Shown here piece by piece: positions 18,957 through 26,820 of a stretch of 64,000 nt of DNA. The position numbers and the translations under genes were made by a program. Source of the stretch: Acetobacter orleanensis (lineage in GTDB: Bacteria > Pseudomonadota > Alphaproteobacteria > Acetobacterales > Acetobacteraceae); the NCBI RefSeq assembly GCF_001581005.1, contig NZ_LHZV01000065.1:62001-126000 (forward strand), in the 5' to 3' direction. Each line of letters begins with the position of its first letter. Positions within the stretch are counted from its first letter, which is position 1. A model generated the notes under the pieces. It saw only the letters and a program-made list of their open reading frames with translations, was not told where the DNA came from and made no database searches.

Positions 18957-19112
18957 TCAGCGTTGAGCGAGCATGGCTTCGAGCTTTTTCTTTTCTTCTG
19001 TCAGAGCATGAACGTGCTCCGGGTTGTTTTTTTCTGCCCGAGCCAGATCGCGCTCCACTTCTTTCAGTCGGTGCGCGAGGTTTACTGCGGAGGGTTCGTG
19101 ATGTGTCGTCAT
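18957..19112 (-). CDS. Small coiled-coil protein (51 aa), unknown function
   Basis: A 51-residue charged protein, MTTHHEPSAVNLAHRLKEVE onwards, then ERDLARAEKNNPEHVHALTE and a lysine-rich helix ending AMLAQR. The ATG has a strong AGGAG six to seven bases upstream, which makes it a likely real gene in spite of its size. It follows the 79-residue gene by only 10 bases, so the two form an operon. The heptad-like pattern suggests one long helix or coiled coil. No family recognised. Confidence 0.62.
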   Translation of the reverse strand: MTTHHEPSAVNLAHRLKEVERDLARAEKNNPEHVHALTEEKKKLEAMLAQR

Positions 19113-19122
19113 GGTCTTGCTC

Positions 19123-19362
19123 CTATTTCCGGTCCAGCACCTTGCGGGCGAGGGTCACGATATCGGCTTTCTCCACGCCTTCGGGGTTATGGCGTGCTTT
19201 TTTGGCAATCTCGCGTTCCTGCTCAGAGGCATGTTCACCCCCTTTGAGCACGAAGTCCGCCAGTTCCGTCACCTCTGCTTTTGTCAGCAGTTTGGGTTCC
19301 TTGGTGGCCCGTTCGGCGAGAGCATGCAAACTGCTTGTTTCGTGTGGAAGCTTGTCAGTCAT
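19123..19362 (-). CDS. Small conserved hypothetical protein (79 aa)
   Basis: A 79-residue helical, charged protein starting MTDKLPHETSSLHALAERAT and containing LTKAEVTELADFVLKGGEHA and a Lys/Arg-rich tail. I start at the ATG at 19362, with AGGATC just upstream; an open frame extends further but looks non-coding. The composition resembles small stress- or stationary-phase proteins of acetic acid bacteria, which is an impression and not a family match. First gene of a pair with the 51-residue coiled-coil gene. Confidence 0.65.
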   Translation of the reverse strand: MTDKLPHETSSLHALAERATKEPKLLTKAEVTELADFVLKGGEHASEQEREIAKKARHNPEGVEKADIVTLARKVLDRK

Positions 19363-19706
19363 GGTGATCCTGTCCTGTGCTGAAATGCGTTTTACAGAAG
19401 AAAGATATGGGAACGCGATCAGACGGATAACAGGGGGACTAATGCGGGGCAGGAATGCGCATGAGCACGTTCTTCGCAAATTTGCCTCGTCGTGGCTTGG
19501 TTATGTCGGTTTTTTGTTGGCGGGGGCAGAAGTGCGAGCAGGAATAGCTAGAGCGCAGTCCGTGCGGGGATGCTCTCTCTCAACGGGCTAAATATCCATC
19601 CTATTTCTGGTGGCCCTATAATTGGCTTCGGCGGTCAAGAAAGATCGGTTTTCCGCTGTCTGTGCCTGAGCCTGAAACACGGGGTATGAGGGAACATTAG
19701 ACATAT

Positions 19707-20267
19707 TCAATTTTCTAATGTGTCGCTGGCAGCCGCCGGATACACAATGCGATTCTGTTCTGTCTCGACTGCGGTAGGTGTCAGGTCTGCCTTCTCGGCT
19801 TTTGTCATAGACAGGATATGAAAGACGGTCTGGTGATTGACCAGAAGGTAATCGGTCACGATGCGCCTGTGGCAACGCCACCAGAGGACTTCCGCGCACA
19901 TCAGGGCGACTGTTTCTGTCCGGCCCATTGTGATCAGCTTTTCAAGACCGCGATGGAAATCATCTCCCAAAGCGTAATCGGCATAATTATGAAAACTCTG
20001 GACCCGCCAGTAAGCATTTGTGTCAACGGGCACAGTTTTACTGCGTGGGCGGCGGCCGCCCAGTTCAGGAATGTGAGTGTAGCCAATGCCCTGAGTGTGG
20101 AGTTCCGTTATCAAGGCCTCTCCATCAAAGTCACGATTGCGCCGGGAATAGGGGAAAGCCCGTACATCGGCAATCTGTGTCACTCCATAATGGCGCAGGA
20201 GTGCTATGAAATCTTGCAAAGAGTGCGTTGAGTGTCCGATGGTATAGAAAGTGTGAGGCGTATTAAT
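19707..20267 (-). CDS. DUF488 family protein, probable ATT start
   Basis: DUF488 proteins are small globular proteins of unknown role. The family core is clear: IADVRAFPYSRRN, ELGGRRPRSK, and the C-terminal MCAEVLWWRCHRRIV. The conserved N-terminal signature YTIGHSTHSL lies upstream of the first usable TTG (20219) in the same frame, and no ATG, GTG or TTG precedes it before the in-frame stop. An ATT at 20267 has AGGA eight bases upstream and gives a full-length 186-residue protein, so I place the start there. The alternative is a 170-residue product from the TTG, missing a conserved strand, or a start-codon mutation. Divergent from the DUF2945 gene. Confidence 0.7.
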   Translation of the reverse strand: MNTPHTFYTIGHSTHSLQDFIALLRHYGVTQIADVRAFPYSRRNRDFDGEALITELHTQGIGYTHIPELGGRRPRSKTVPVDTNAYWRVQSFHNYADYALGDDFHRGLEKLITMGRTETVALMCAEVLWWRCHRRIVTDYLLVNHQTVFHILSMTKAEKADLTPTAVETEQNRIVYPAAASDTLEN

Positions 20268-20312
20268 AACAGAATTCCTATTTTCTACGCATGTCGGAAG
20301 GAAACGCAGCTC

Positions 20313-20528
20313 ATGCAGTCACAGAGTTTCGAAATCGGTGATGTTGTCACATGGAACTCGGAAGCTGGCTATGTCAGTGGCCGAATTAGAGCTATCCACA
20401 CCACGCCATTTGACGTCAATGGCTATCAGCACCATGCAACGGCGCAGGAGCCCCAATATGAAATTGAGAGCCTGAAAACCGGGCATGTCGCTTTTCATAA
20501 AGGCGGAGCGCTGACTAGAGTTGACTGA
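20313..20528 (+). CDS. DUF2945 (hypervirulence-associated TUDOR-like) protein
   Basis: A 71-residue protein: MQSQSFEIGDVVTWNSEAGY then VSGRIRAIHTTPFDVNGYQHHATA, ending HKGGALTRVD. This matches the DUF2945/HVA1 TUDOR-like domain (GDxVxWNS...G...G.I......H.A...PQYEI.S...G..A.HK...L). Function unknown. The ATG at 20313 is preceded by GGAAGGAAA; the open frame further upstream overlaps the divergent DUF488 N-terminus and is unlikely to be translated. Confidence 0.82.
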   Translation: MQSQSFEIGDVVTWNSEAGYVSGRIRAIHTTPFDVNGYQHHATAQEPQYEIESLKTGHVAFHKGGALTRVD

Positions 20529-20928
20529 TGATGCAAGGCTTTTTTGAAGCGGTAGCCTGACGGAAGACTGACATTCCTGCGGGCCTTGTTTCTGTTCTTA
20601 CAATCGGTCTCGCATTTACGAATGCTGTCAACGCAGTGATGCAATAAGGCCTGACTGCGTGGCATGTCGTGCGGGTTTTGTCCTGCGAAACCGAGCATGG
20701 TCCATTTTGCGCAGTGCCGCTCTCTGGCTATTGCCCGTGCAGGAATGCTTAAATGCTTACAGGGCGCCCCGCACTTGAACACTTGCTTGAATGTCGTGCA
20801 GGAAGTGGATGCTGTCTGTTGGATCTGTTTTCGAGATCCCGACAATCAGCGTGCCCTGTTCTTGACGGCGCGGAGGATAAAAGGCTTTTACTCGCCCGCT
20901 CTCTCCGTCTGTCAGGAAGTAAAAAACT
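20529..20928. other. 400-base intergenic stretch, no gene recognised
   Basis: Both strands have only short open frames of poor composition (Cys/Arg/His-rich, no family resemblance). The right end holds the leader of the RluD-type gene. No terminator, tRNA or repeat recognised. Confidence 0.5.
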
Positions 20929-21966
20929 TTGACGCAACCCGGCTCGCCTCAGCCCGATTCTGCTTCTGCTGGTAATGCCTATGGCTCAACGCTGGTTTTT
21001 ACCGCAACTGAAGACCATGCGGGTGACCGGGTGGACCGTTTTGTAGCCGCGCAATCTGGCACGTTATCCCGCTCACGGGTCAAAGCACTCATTGAGGAAG
21101 GACATTTGACCGGCAACGCCGCCCCCGTGACGGAACCGGCGGAAACCGTAAGGCTCGGTATGACTTATGTGTTGACCATTCCTCCCGCCGCCCCCGCCAC
21201 ACCGGAAGGGGAGCGCGTGGCGTTTGATGTTCTGTATGAAGATGCAGACCTGATTGTGCTCAACAAACCCGCAGGCCTTGTGGTGCATCCCGCACCGGGA
21301 AATGAGACTGGCACGCTGGTCAACGGCCTGATCGCGCATTGCGGGGAGAGTCTGAAAGGGATTGGCGGGGAGAGGCGGCCCGGCATTGTGCATCGGTTGG
21401 ACAAGGATACCTCCGGCCTGATGGTTGTGGCCAAAACGGAACAGGCGCATTTGGCACTGTCAGCCGATTTCGCGGCCCGAAGGATAGACCGCGCCTATCT
21501 GGCCTTCTGCTGGGGGTGCCCACAACCAGCAGAAGGTGAGTACGAAGGCGATATCGGGCGCGATAAACGCGACCGCAAACGCATGACGATTGTAACACAC
21601 GGCGGAAAGTGGGCGTTGACGCGTTACCGTACGCTTCAGGCGTTTGACATGGGTGCTGCCCTTGTCCAGTGCCGTCTGGCAACAGGCCGCACACACCAGA
21701 TCCGCGTGCATTTTTCGGCCAACGGACACCCATTGATAGGGGACCCTGTCTATCTGCGGCGTATTCCGGCCGCAGCCAAAGGACTTTCCGCAGCTGCAAA
21801 AGCGGCGGCGCTGGATTTTCCACGGCAGGCGCTCCATGCCGCCCGTCTTGGGTTTACGCATCCGCGCACCGGAGAGCAGATGCTGTTTGAAGCCCCTATG
21901 CCAGACGATATGTTGGCATTAGGGGCGGTTTTGGGTTTGATCCCCGCAAAGGCCGTTATTGTCTGA
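20929..21966 (+). CDS. RluA/RluD-family 23S rRNA pseudouridine synthase
   Basis: A 345-residue pseudouridine synthase. An S4 RNA-binding domain (about 25-90) contains DRVDRFVAAQSGTLSRSRVK. The catalytic domain has VLNKPAGLVVHPAPGN, then the signature HRLDKDTSGLMVVAKT with the catalytic Asp, and CRLATGRTHQIRVHFSANGH. RluD modifies helix 69 of 23S rRNA; the paralogue RluC is the alternative. It seems to start at a TTG at 20929 with AGGA about 11 bases upstream; a later start would cut into the S4 domain. Confidence 0.92.
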   Translation: MTQPGSPQPDSASAGNAYGSTLVFTATEDHAGDRVDRFVAAQSGTLSRSRVKALIEEGHLTGNAAPVTEPAETVRLGMTYVLTIPPAAPATPEGERVAFDVLYEDADLIVLNKPAGLVVHPAPGNETGTLVNGLIAHCGESLKGIGGERRPGIVHRLDKDTSGLMVVAKTEQAHLALSADFAARRIDRAYLAFCWGCPQPAEGEYEGDIGRDKRDRKRMTIVTHGGKWALTRYRTLQAFDMGAALVQCRLATGRTHQIRVHFSANGHPLIGDPVYLRRIPAAAKGLSAAAKAAALDFPRQALHAARLGFTHPRTGEQMLFEAPMPDDMLALGAVLGLIPAKAVIV

Positions 21967-22335
21967 GCAGACGGAACCTCTCAGCGTAATTGGCGTTCAG
22001 GCCCAGCACAGACGCTCCGGTATGGTAGCGAGTCTGTCGGTCTGTTGTGTGGGGTAATCAGAGTTATACGCACGGTGGATGGCGGATTTATGAGGGTTTT
22101 CTTGACACAGCCCTTATTCCGGCGCACCGTCAGCATCCTTTCTGATCCAGCCTGTAGGGCTGTCAGGACGGATGTTTCTTCGCTCGTGCTGCCCATTCGG
22201 GGGGCGATGGAAGAAGACAGTCAATTTTCGTCCGCTTGTAACCGGAAACTTGCCGAGTTTTAAGCAACGCCTATCAGATTTTTACGGAACCTGAGGCGCT
22301 GCAGGGAGCTTTCCAGTTAAGAGGAGTGCTCAGTT
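21967..22335. promoter_or_regulatory. rpoH upstream region
   Basis: 369 bases between the RluD-type gene and rpoH. A TTGACA hexamer occurs at 22102-22107 but no good -10 stands at the right spacing. Short open frames here are not convincing. The last 20 bases carry GAGGAG ahead of the rpoH ATG. The heat-shock promoter must lie here, but I cannot place it. Confidence 0.45.
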
Positions 22336-23223
22336 ATGGTCTCGCCTGTTATCAATGTCGGTCCTGAAAACAATCTTTCAAGATACCTTCAGGACATCCG
22401 CAAATATCCCCTGCTCACCCCGGAAGAAGAACTCCGTCTTTCTCATTTGTGGAAGGATGAGGGGGATGTAAAGGCCGCGCACAAACTGGTGACCTCTCAC
22501 CTGCGGCTGGTTGCAAAAATCGCTATGGGGTACCGGGGATATGGTCTGCCGGTGAACGAACTCATCAGTGAAGGCAATATCGGCATGATGCAGGCCGTGC
22601 GCCGGTTTGACCCAGATAAGGGCTTCCGTCTGGCGACGTACGCCATGTGGTGGATCCGTGCGGCTATTCAGGAATATATCCTGCATAGCTGGTCCTTGGT
22701 GAAAATGGGCACCACGGCAGCCCAGAAAAAGCTGTTCTTCAACCTGCGCCGCCTGAAAGGGCAGATGCAGGCCATTGATGACGGGGATCTCCAGCCCGAG
22801 CAGGTGAACAAGATTGCCACTACGCTGGGCGTGTCCGAGCAGGATGTGGTGAACATGAACCGCCGCATGGCAGCGCCTGACCACAGTCTGAACGCGCCCA
22901 TGCGGGCCGATCAGGATAATGAGTGGCAGGATCGTCTGGTGGATGATCATGTCAATCAGGAAGAGACCTACGCGGAAAACGAGGAGCTTTCCGGTCGTAA
23001 GGCGCTTCTGGCCAACGCCATGGGCACGTTGAACGAGCGGGAACGGCATATTTTTACGGAACGTCGCCTGACGGATGAGCCTTCCACGCTGGAAGATCTG
23101 GCGCATCACTATGGTATCTCGCGCGAGCGTGTCCGCCAGATTGAAGTCCGGGCTTTTGAGAAAGTTCAGGCTGCCATGAAGAAAGAGGTTGAAGCGCGCC
23201 GTGGAGCCGCACAGGAAGGCTAA
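22336..23223 (+). CDS. rpoH: RNA polymerase sigma-32 factor RpoH
   Basis: Heat-shock sigma factor of the sigma-70 family. The 295-residue protein has region 2 (LVTSHLRLVAKIAMGYRGYG, then FRLATYAMWWIRAAIQEYIL) and region 4 (LEDLAHHYGISRERVRQIEV). The RpoH box QKKLFFNLRRLK, absent from housekeeping sigmas, identifies it as RpoH. RBS GAGGAG lies nine bases before the ATG. It likely drives chaperone and protease genes; a ClpP-like gene lies 7.5 kb downstream, but no link is shown. Confidence 0.96.
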   Translation: MVSPVINVGPENNLSRYLQDIRKYPLLTPEEELRLSHLWKDEGDVKAAHKLVTSHLRLVAKIAMGYRGYGLPVNELISEGNIGMMQAVRRFDPDKGFRLATYAMWWIRAAIQEYILHSWSLVKMGTTAAQKKLFFNLRRLKGQMQAIDDGDLQPEQVNKIATTLGVSEQDVVNMNRRMAAPDHSLNAPMRADQDNEWQDRLVDDHVNQEETYAENEELSGRKALLANAMGTLNERERHIFTERRLTDEPSTLEDLAHHYGISRERVRQIEVRAFEKVQAAMKKEVEARRGAAQEG

Positions 23224-23246
23224 CGCCTTTCTGAAAGCAGTTATTG

Positions 23247-23864
23247 ATGACAGTCCAACGCGCGTTTCCAGATATTCCGGTGCCTCTCACCGGAGAGCAT
23301 GTTCAGCTTGTTCCCCTCTCGCCTACGCACTGTGCTGCGTTGCAGCAGGCTGTGCAGGATGGGGAGCAGTGGAAGGTCTGGTGCACATCCGTGCCTCAGC
23401 CAGACGCCATGGCAGCAGATATTGCGCGGCGTCTGGACCTGCAAAAACGTGGAACTATGCTGCCTTATACGGTGGTCAGCCTGCCCGATAACCGCGTTGT
23501 CGGCATGACGAGCTTGATGAATATTGATAAGGCCGGGCCACGCGTAGAAATTGGCTCCACGTGGTATGCGGCCAGTGTGCAGAGAACGGCTCTGAATACG
23601 GAAGCAAAGCAGCTTTTGCTGTCCTATGCGTTTGAAACGTTGGGTTGTCTGGCTGTGGAGCTCCGCACGCATGTCCTCAATCAGCGGAGCCGCCGGGCTA
23701 TCGAGCGGCTTGGGGCAAAACTGGATGGGATTTTGCGTTGCCATCAGCGGTTGCCGGATGGATCACTCCGGGACTCCTGCGTGTATAGTATCACCGCTGT
23801 GGAATGGCCTGCTGTGCGTAGCCATCTGCGCTGGTGTCTAACAGAAAAATATCAGCGCGGCTGA
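23247..23864 (+). CDS. GNAT-family N-acetyltransferase (RimJ/RimL type)
   Basis: A 205-residue acetyltransferase of the Acetyltransf_3 group. Residues 10-80 carry the first strands (LTGEHVQLVPLSPTHCAAL), VVGMTSLMNID is the central strand, and NTEAKQLLLSYAFETLGCLA fits the CoA-binding helix. LRTHVLNQRSRRAIERLGAK is the typical end of RimL-like proteins. The acceptor is unknown (protein N-terminus or small amine). It follows rpoH by 23 bases and may be co-transcribed. Confidence 0.85.
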   Translation: MTVQRAFPDIPVPLTGEHVQLVPLSPTHCAALQQAVQDGEQWKVWCTSVPQPDAMAADIARRLDLQKRGTMLPYTVVSLPDNRVVGMTSLMNIDKAGPRVEIGSTWYAASVQRTALNTEAKQLLLSYAFETLGCLAVELRTHVLNQRSRRAIERLGAKLDGILRCHQRLPDGSLRDSCVYSITAVEWPAVRSHLRWCLTEKYQRG

Positions 23865-23909
23865 GAGTGGCGGTCTTGAAAGAGAGGCGCGGACGGAAAG
23901 CGTCTTTCT

Positions 23910-25778
23910 TCAGGCGCGCGCAGCGTCCTGAATGAAGAAGGTTGCATCCGTCCGGCCATTCCACGTTTCTGAGCGCAGATAACCAGCCAGATGGACAGGC
24001 GGGCGCGTGCTGTCTTCCAGTGCTGTGGCCAGCGGATTATCGTTCGCACGGAACAGCAGGGCTTTCAGGCGCCCGCCATCCTGTCCCTTCAGCAGTAGGC
24101 GAAGCGTATTGCCATCTCGGCCAATCCGGTCAGACCGGATGATCTGCGCGTTGGAGACTGCAATCAGCGGCTCCGCATTGCCCGCGCCAAATGGGGCGAG
24201 CATGGCCAGATTTTCTGCCAGTTCCACCGTAGCACCCGAGACAGAAAGGGCTGTATCCAGTGCGACGTCCACCGTATCCGGCAGAGTGGCGGCATCGGCT
24301 AACCGCTCGTCTAAAAAGGCGTGGAAGCGTTTAATATTTTCAGCCGGCAGAGAAAACCCTGCCGCCATGGCGTGTCCACCACCACTGGTCAGCAGTCCGG
24401 CCTGACGTGCCGCGATAATCACAGTGCCGAGGTCCAGCCCCGGCACAGACCGGCCTGAGCCTTTCACGGAGCCGTCTTCCTGTTCCGCCCCAACCAGAGC
24501 GGGCCGGTTGAACTGTTCCTTGATCCGGCCAGCGACAATCCCGACCACGCCGGGGTGCCAGTCTTTGCCCGCCAGAAAAATGACAGGATGGCCTGCCTCG
24601 CGCTGCTCGGCCGCCTGCGCCATGGCACGATCCAGAATCTCGGCTTCCACGCCTTGCCTGCGGCGGTTTACGGCGTCCAGTCGCTCCGCCATGGTGCGGG
24701 CATCATGCGCGTCTGTGCTGCGGAGCAAGGTCAGGCCCAGCCCGGCCTCGGCAATGCGTCCCCCCGCATTAATACGCGGGCCGAGGGCAAAGCCACAGGT
24801 AAAAGCATCCGGCGCTTTGGTGACACCGGCAATGTCCATCAGCGCATTCAGGCCCATGCGCTGGCGGCGGCCCATAATTTTTAACCCCTGCTTGACAAAG
24901 GCGCGGTTCAGCCCATGCAGCGGCATGACATCACACACCGTGGCGAGAGCGACCAGATCAAGCTGGTTCAGCAGGTCAGGGGCTAGCTGTGCGTTATGAA
25001 ACCATCCGGCGGCGCGTAGGTCCCGGCTGGTGGCGACGGCCGCCAGAAAGGAGAGGGCTGCTGCACAGACATGGCCAAGGCCAGAGGTGCAGTCTGGCCG
25101 GTTCGGGTTCACGGTTGCCAGAATGGGGGGCAGGGCGTCTTCTGATTTATGGTGGTCCAGAACAATCAGGTCTGCCTTGCCAGTTACTTCTCCCAGCACA
25201 GACCCGGCAGCCGTGCCGCAATCCACACAGATAATGAGGGAGGCACCTCGTGCCACAAGCCCTTCCAACGCGGGGACGTTCGGGCCGTAGCCCTCCGTCA
25301 TGCGGTCTGGAATATGGGTGTGGACGATAATGCCGAGGTCTTCAAAAAATGATGCGAGGATGGCAGAGGCGCAGGCGCCATCCACGTCATAATCCCCGAA
25401 AATACCGATGGTTTCCCCTTGCTGCACTGCCAGAGCCATGCGGGCCGCGGCTTTGTCCATATCCTGCAAGCTGGAGGGATTAGGGAGAAGGGCACGGAGT
25501 TTCGGGTCGAGAAAATGGGCGGCCTGTTCCAGCGGAATACCGCGCAGGGCCAAAAGCCGCCCGACAATTTCCGGCAGACCTGCTCGCTGGGCAATGGCAG
25601 CGCCCATGCGGAGCAGGGCGGGGTCTTCCACCCCGTCCCGCCACACCCAGCGGCGGCCTGTCAGGCTGCTTTCCACGCCAAGGGCCGCACGGGCCTCTGG
25701 CATGGCAGTGAGCGGACTCATTTTTTCAGACACAAGGACATTCATATCGGACAATGAATGCCTTATTGCGGGGTCCAT
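23910..25778 (-). CDS. recJ: Single-stranded-DNA-specific exonuclease RecJ
   Basis: 5'-3' ssDNA exonuclease of the DHH superfamily acting in recombination and mismatch repair. Motifs: IFGDYDVDGACASA (motif I), ICVDCGT, LDHHKSE (DHH), and the DHHA1 glycine block TSGGGHAMAAGFSL. Length up to 622 residues is normal. The first ATG (25778) overlaps glpX by 16 bases; Met12 at 25745 lies just after the glpX stop and is an equally good start. Last gene of the leftward operon aminotransferase-hom-glpX-recJ, a grouping seen in other Alphaproteobacteria. Confidence 0.95.
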   Translation of the reverse strand: MDPAIRHSLSDMNVLVSEKMSPLTAMPEARAALGVESSLTGRRWVWRDGVEDPALLRMGAAIAQRAGLPEIVGRLLALRGIPLEQAAHFLDPKLRALLPNPSSLQDMDKAAARMALAVQQGETIGIFGDYDVDGACASAILASFFEDLGIIVHTHIPDRMTEGYGPNVPALEGLVARGASLIICVDCGTAAGSVLGEVTGKADLIVLDHHKSEDALPPILATVNPNRPDCTSGLGHVCAAALSFLAAVATSRDLRAAGWFHNAQLAPDLLNQLDLVALATVCDVMPLHGLNRAFVKQGLKIMGRRQRMGLNALMDIAGVTKAPDAFTCGFALGPRINAGGRIAEAGLGLTLLRSTDAHDARTMAERLDAVNRRRQGVEAEILDRAMAQAAEQREAGHPVIFLAGKDWHPGVVGIVAGRIKEQFNRPALVGAEQEDGSVKGSGRSVPGLDLGTVIIAARQAGLLTSGGGHAMAAGFSLPAENIKRFHAFLDERLADAATLPDTVDVALDTALSVSGATVELAENLAMLAPFGAGNAEPLIAVSNAQIIRSDRIGRDGNTLRLLLKGQDGGRLKALLFRANDNPLATALEDSTRPPVHLAGYLRSETWNGRTDATFFIQDAARA

Positions 25779-26764
25779 GTTTTAGTTTTGAAGTTATGAT
25801 AGCCTTCAACAAACCGCACCGTGCCGGACTTGGAGCGCATAACCAGTGAATGCGTCACCGCGTGGTTAGGGTAATGGTGAATACCCTTCAGCAGTGTGCC
25901 GGAGGTTACCCCTGTGGCGGAGAACAGGACGGACCCAGCTGCCAGATCATGCAGGCCAAGCTTACGGTCCGGGTTTTTACCGGGGTTCATGGTCTTGGCG
26001 CGTTCACGCTGGCTGTCATCTTCAAACAGCAGGCGGCTCTGCATCTGGCCATTTACGCAGCGGATAGCCGCAGCAGCCAGAACGCCTTCCGGTGCGCCGC
26101 CAGAACCCACGTAAATATCGACCTGACTGGTATCAAGACATGCGGCAATGGCGCCAGCAACGTCACCATCCGTCAGCAGGCGGACGCGTGCGCCGGCTTC
26201 CCGTGCTTTGGCAATCATTTCTTCATGCCGGTCACGCTCCAGCGTGCAGAGAACAAGGTCACGCACAGCCTTGCCTTTGGCTTTGGCCAGATTGCGCAGA
26301 TTGTTCTCGATAGAGGAATCAAGGTCCACCACGCCGTCCGGCAGGCCCGCGCCGACAATAATTTTGTCCATATAGACATCAGGCGCATGCAGGAAGTTGC
26401 CGCGCTCAGCCAGAGCCACAACCGTAATGGCGTTGGGCATGTCTTTGGCGCACAGGTTTGTGCCTTCCAGCGGGTCTACGGCGATATCCATCTCGGGACC
26501 GCCTGAGCCGACTTTTTCACCGATATACAGCATCGGTGCTTCGTCCATCTCGCCTTCGCCGATCACCACGGTGCCATCAATGGCCACGGTGTCAAACGCT
26601 GTACGCATGGCTTCAACCGCGGCGCCATCGGCATCATTCTTTTTGCCACGGCCCGTCCAGTGGGCGGACGCAAGAGCAGCGGCTTCCGTTACACGGACCA
26701 GCTCAAGGGCAAGGTTGCGGTCAGAAACCACAAAACTCGGAATCGGCTCATTCGCATCAGACAT
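25763..26764 (-). CDS. glpX: Fructose-1,6-bisphosphatase class II
   Basis: GlpX removes the 1-phosphate of fructose-1,6-bisphosphate in gluconeogenesis. The 333-residue protein has the metal and phosphate sites VVIGEGEMDEAPMLYIGE and AVDPLEGTNLCAKDMPNAI, then DRHEEMIAKAREAGARVRLL with DGDV, and IYVGSGGAPEGVLAAAA. In acetic acid bacteria, which lack phosphofructokinase, this step feeds the pentose phosphate pathway and sugar synthesis. It sits between hom and recJ, 56 bases after hom. Confidence 0.96.
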   Translation of the reverse strand: MSDANEPIPSFVVSDRNLALELVRVTEAAALASAHWTGRGKKNDADGAAVEAMRTAFDTVAIDGTVVIGEGEMDEAPMLYIGEKVGSGGPEMDIAVDPLEGTNLCAKDMPNAITVVALAERGNFLHAPDVYMDKIIVGAGLPDGVVDLDSSIENNLRNLAKAKGKAVRDLVLCTLERDRHEEMIAKAREAGARVRLLTDGDVAGAIAACLDTSQVDIYVGSGGAPEGVLAAAAIRCVNGQMQSRLLFEDDSQRERAKTMNPGKNPDRKLGLHDLAAGSVLFSATGVTSGTLLKGIHHYPNHAVTHSLVMRSKSGTVRFVEGYHNFKTKTWTPQ

Positions 26765-26820
26765 TCTGGAGATAATCCTCTTTTGTTTAAGGCAGGGGCC
26801 AAGCTCTGGTCAGAACAGGC

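Noticed and set aside
19588-19704. 38-codon frame starting MSNVPSYPVF after the DUF488 gene
   Set aside because: No ribosome binding site and no sign of conservation available.
20495-20975. Open frames of 116 and 103 codons on both strands between DUF2945 and RluD genes
   Set aside because: Cys/Arg/His-rich, no RBS, no family resemblance.
22102-22107. TTGACA hexamer as sigma-70 -35 box for rpoH
   Set aside because: No acceptable -10 at 16-18 bases; not enough to call a promoter.
22045-22263. 72-codon frame upstream of rpoH
   Set aside because: No convincing RBS or family; region more likely holds the rpoH promoter.
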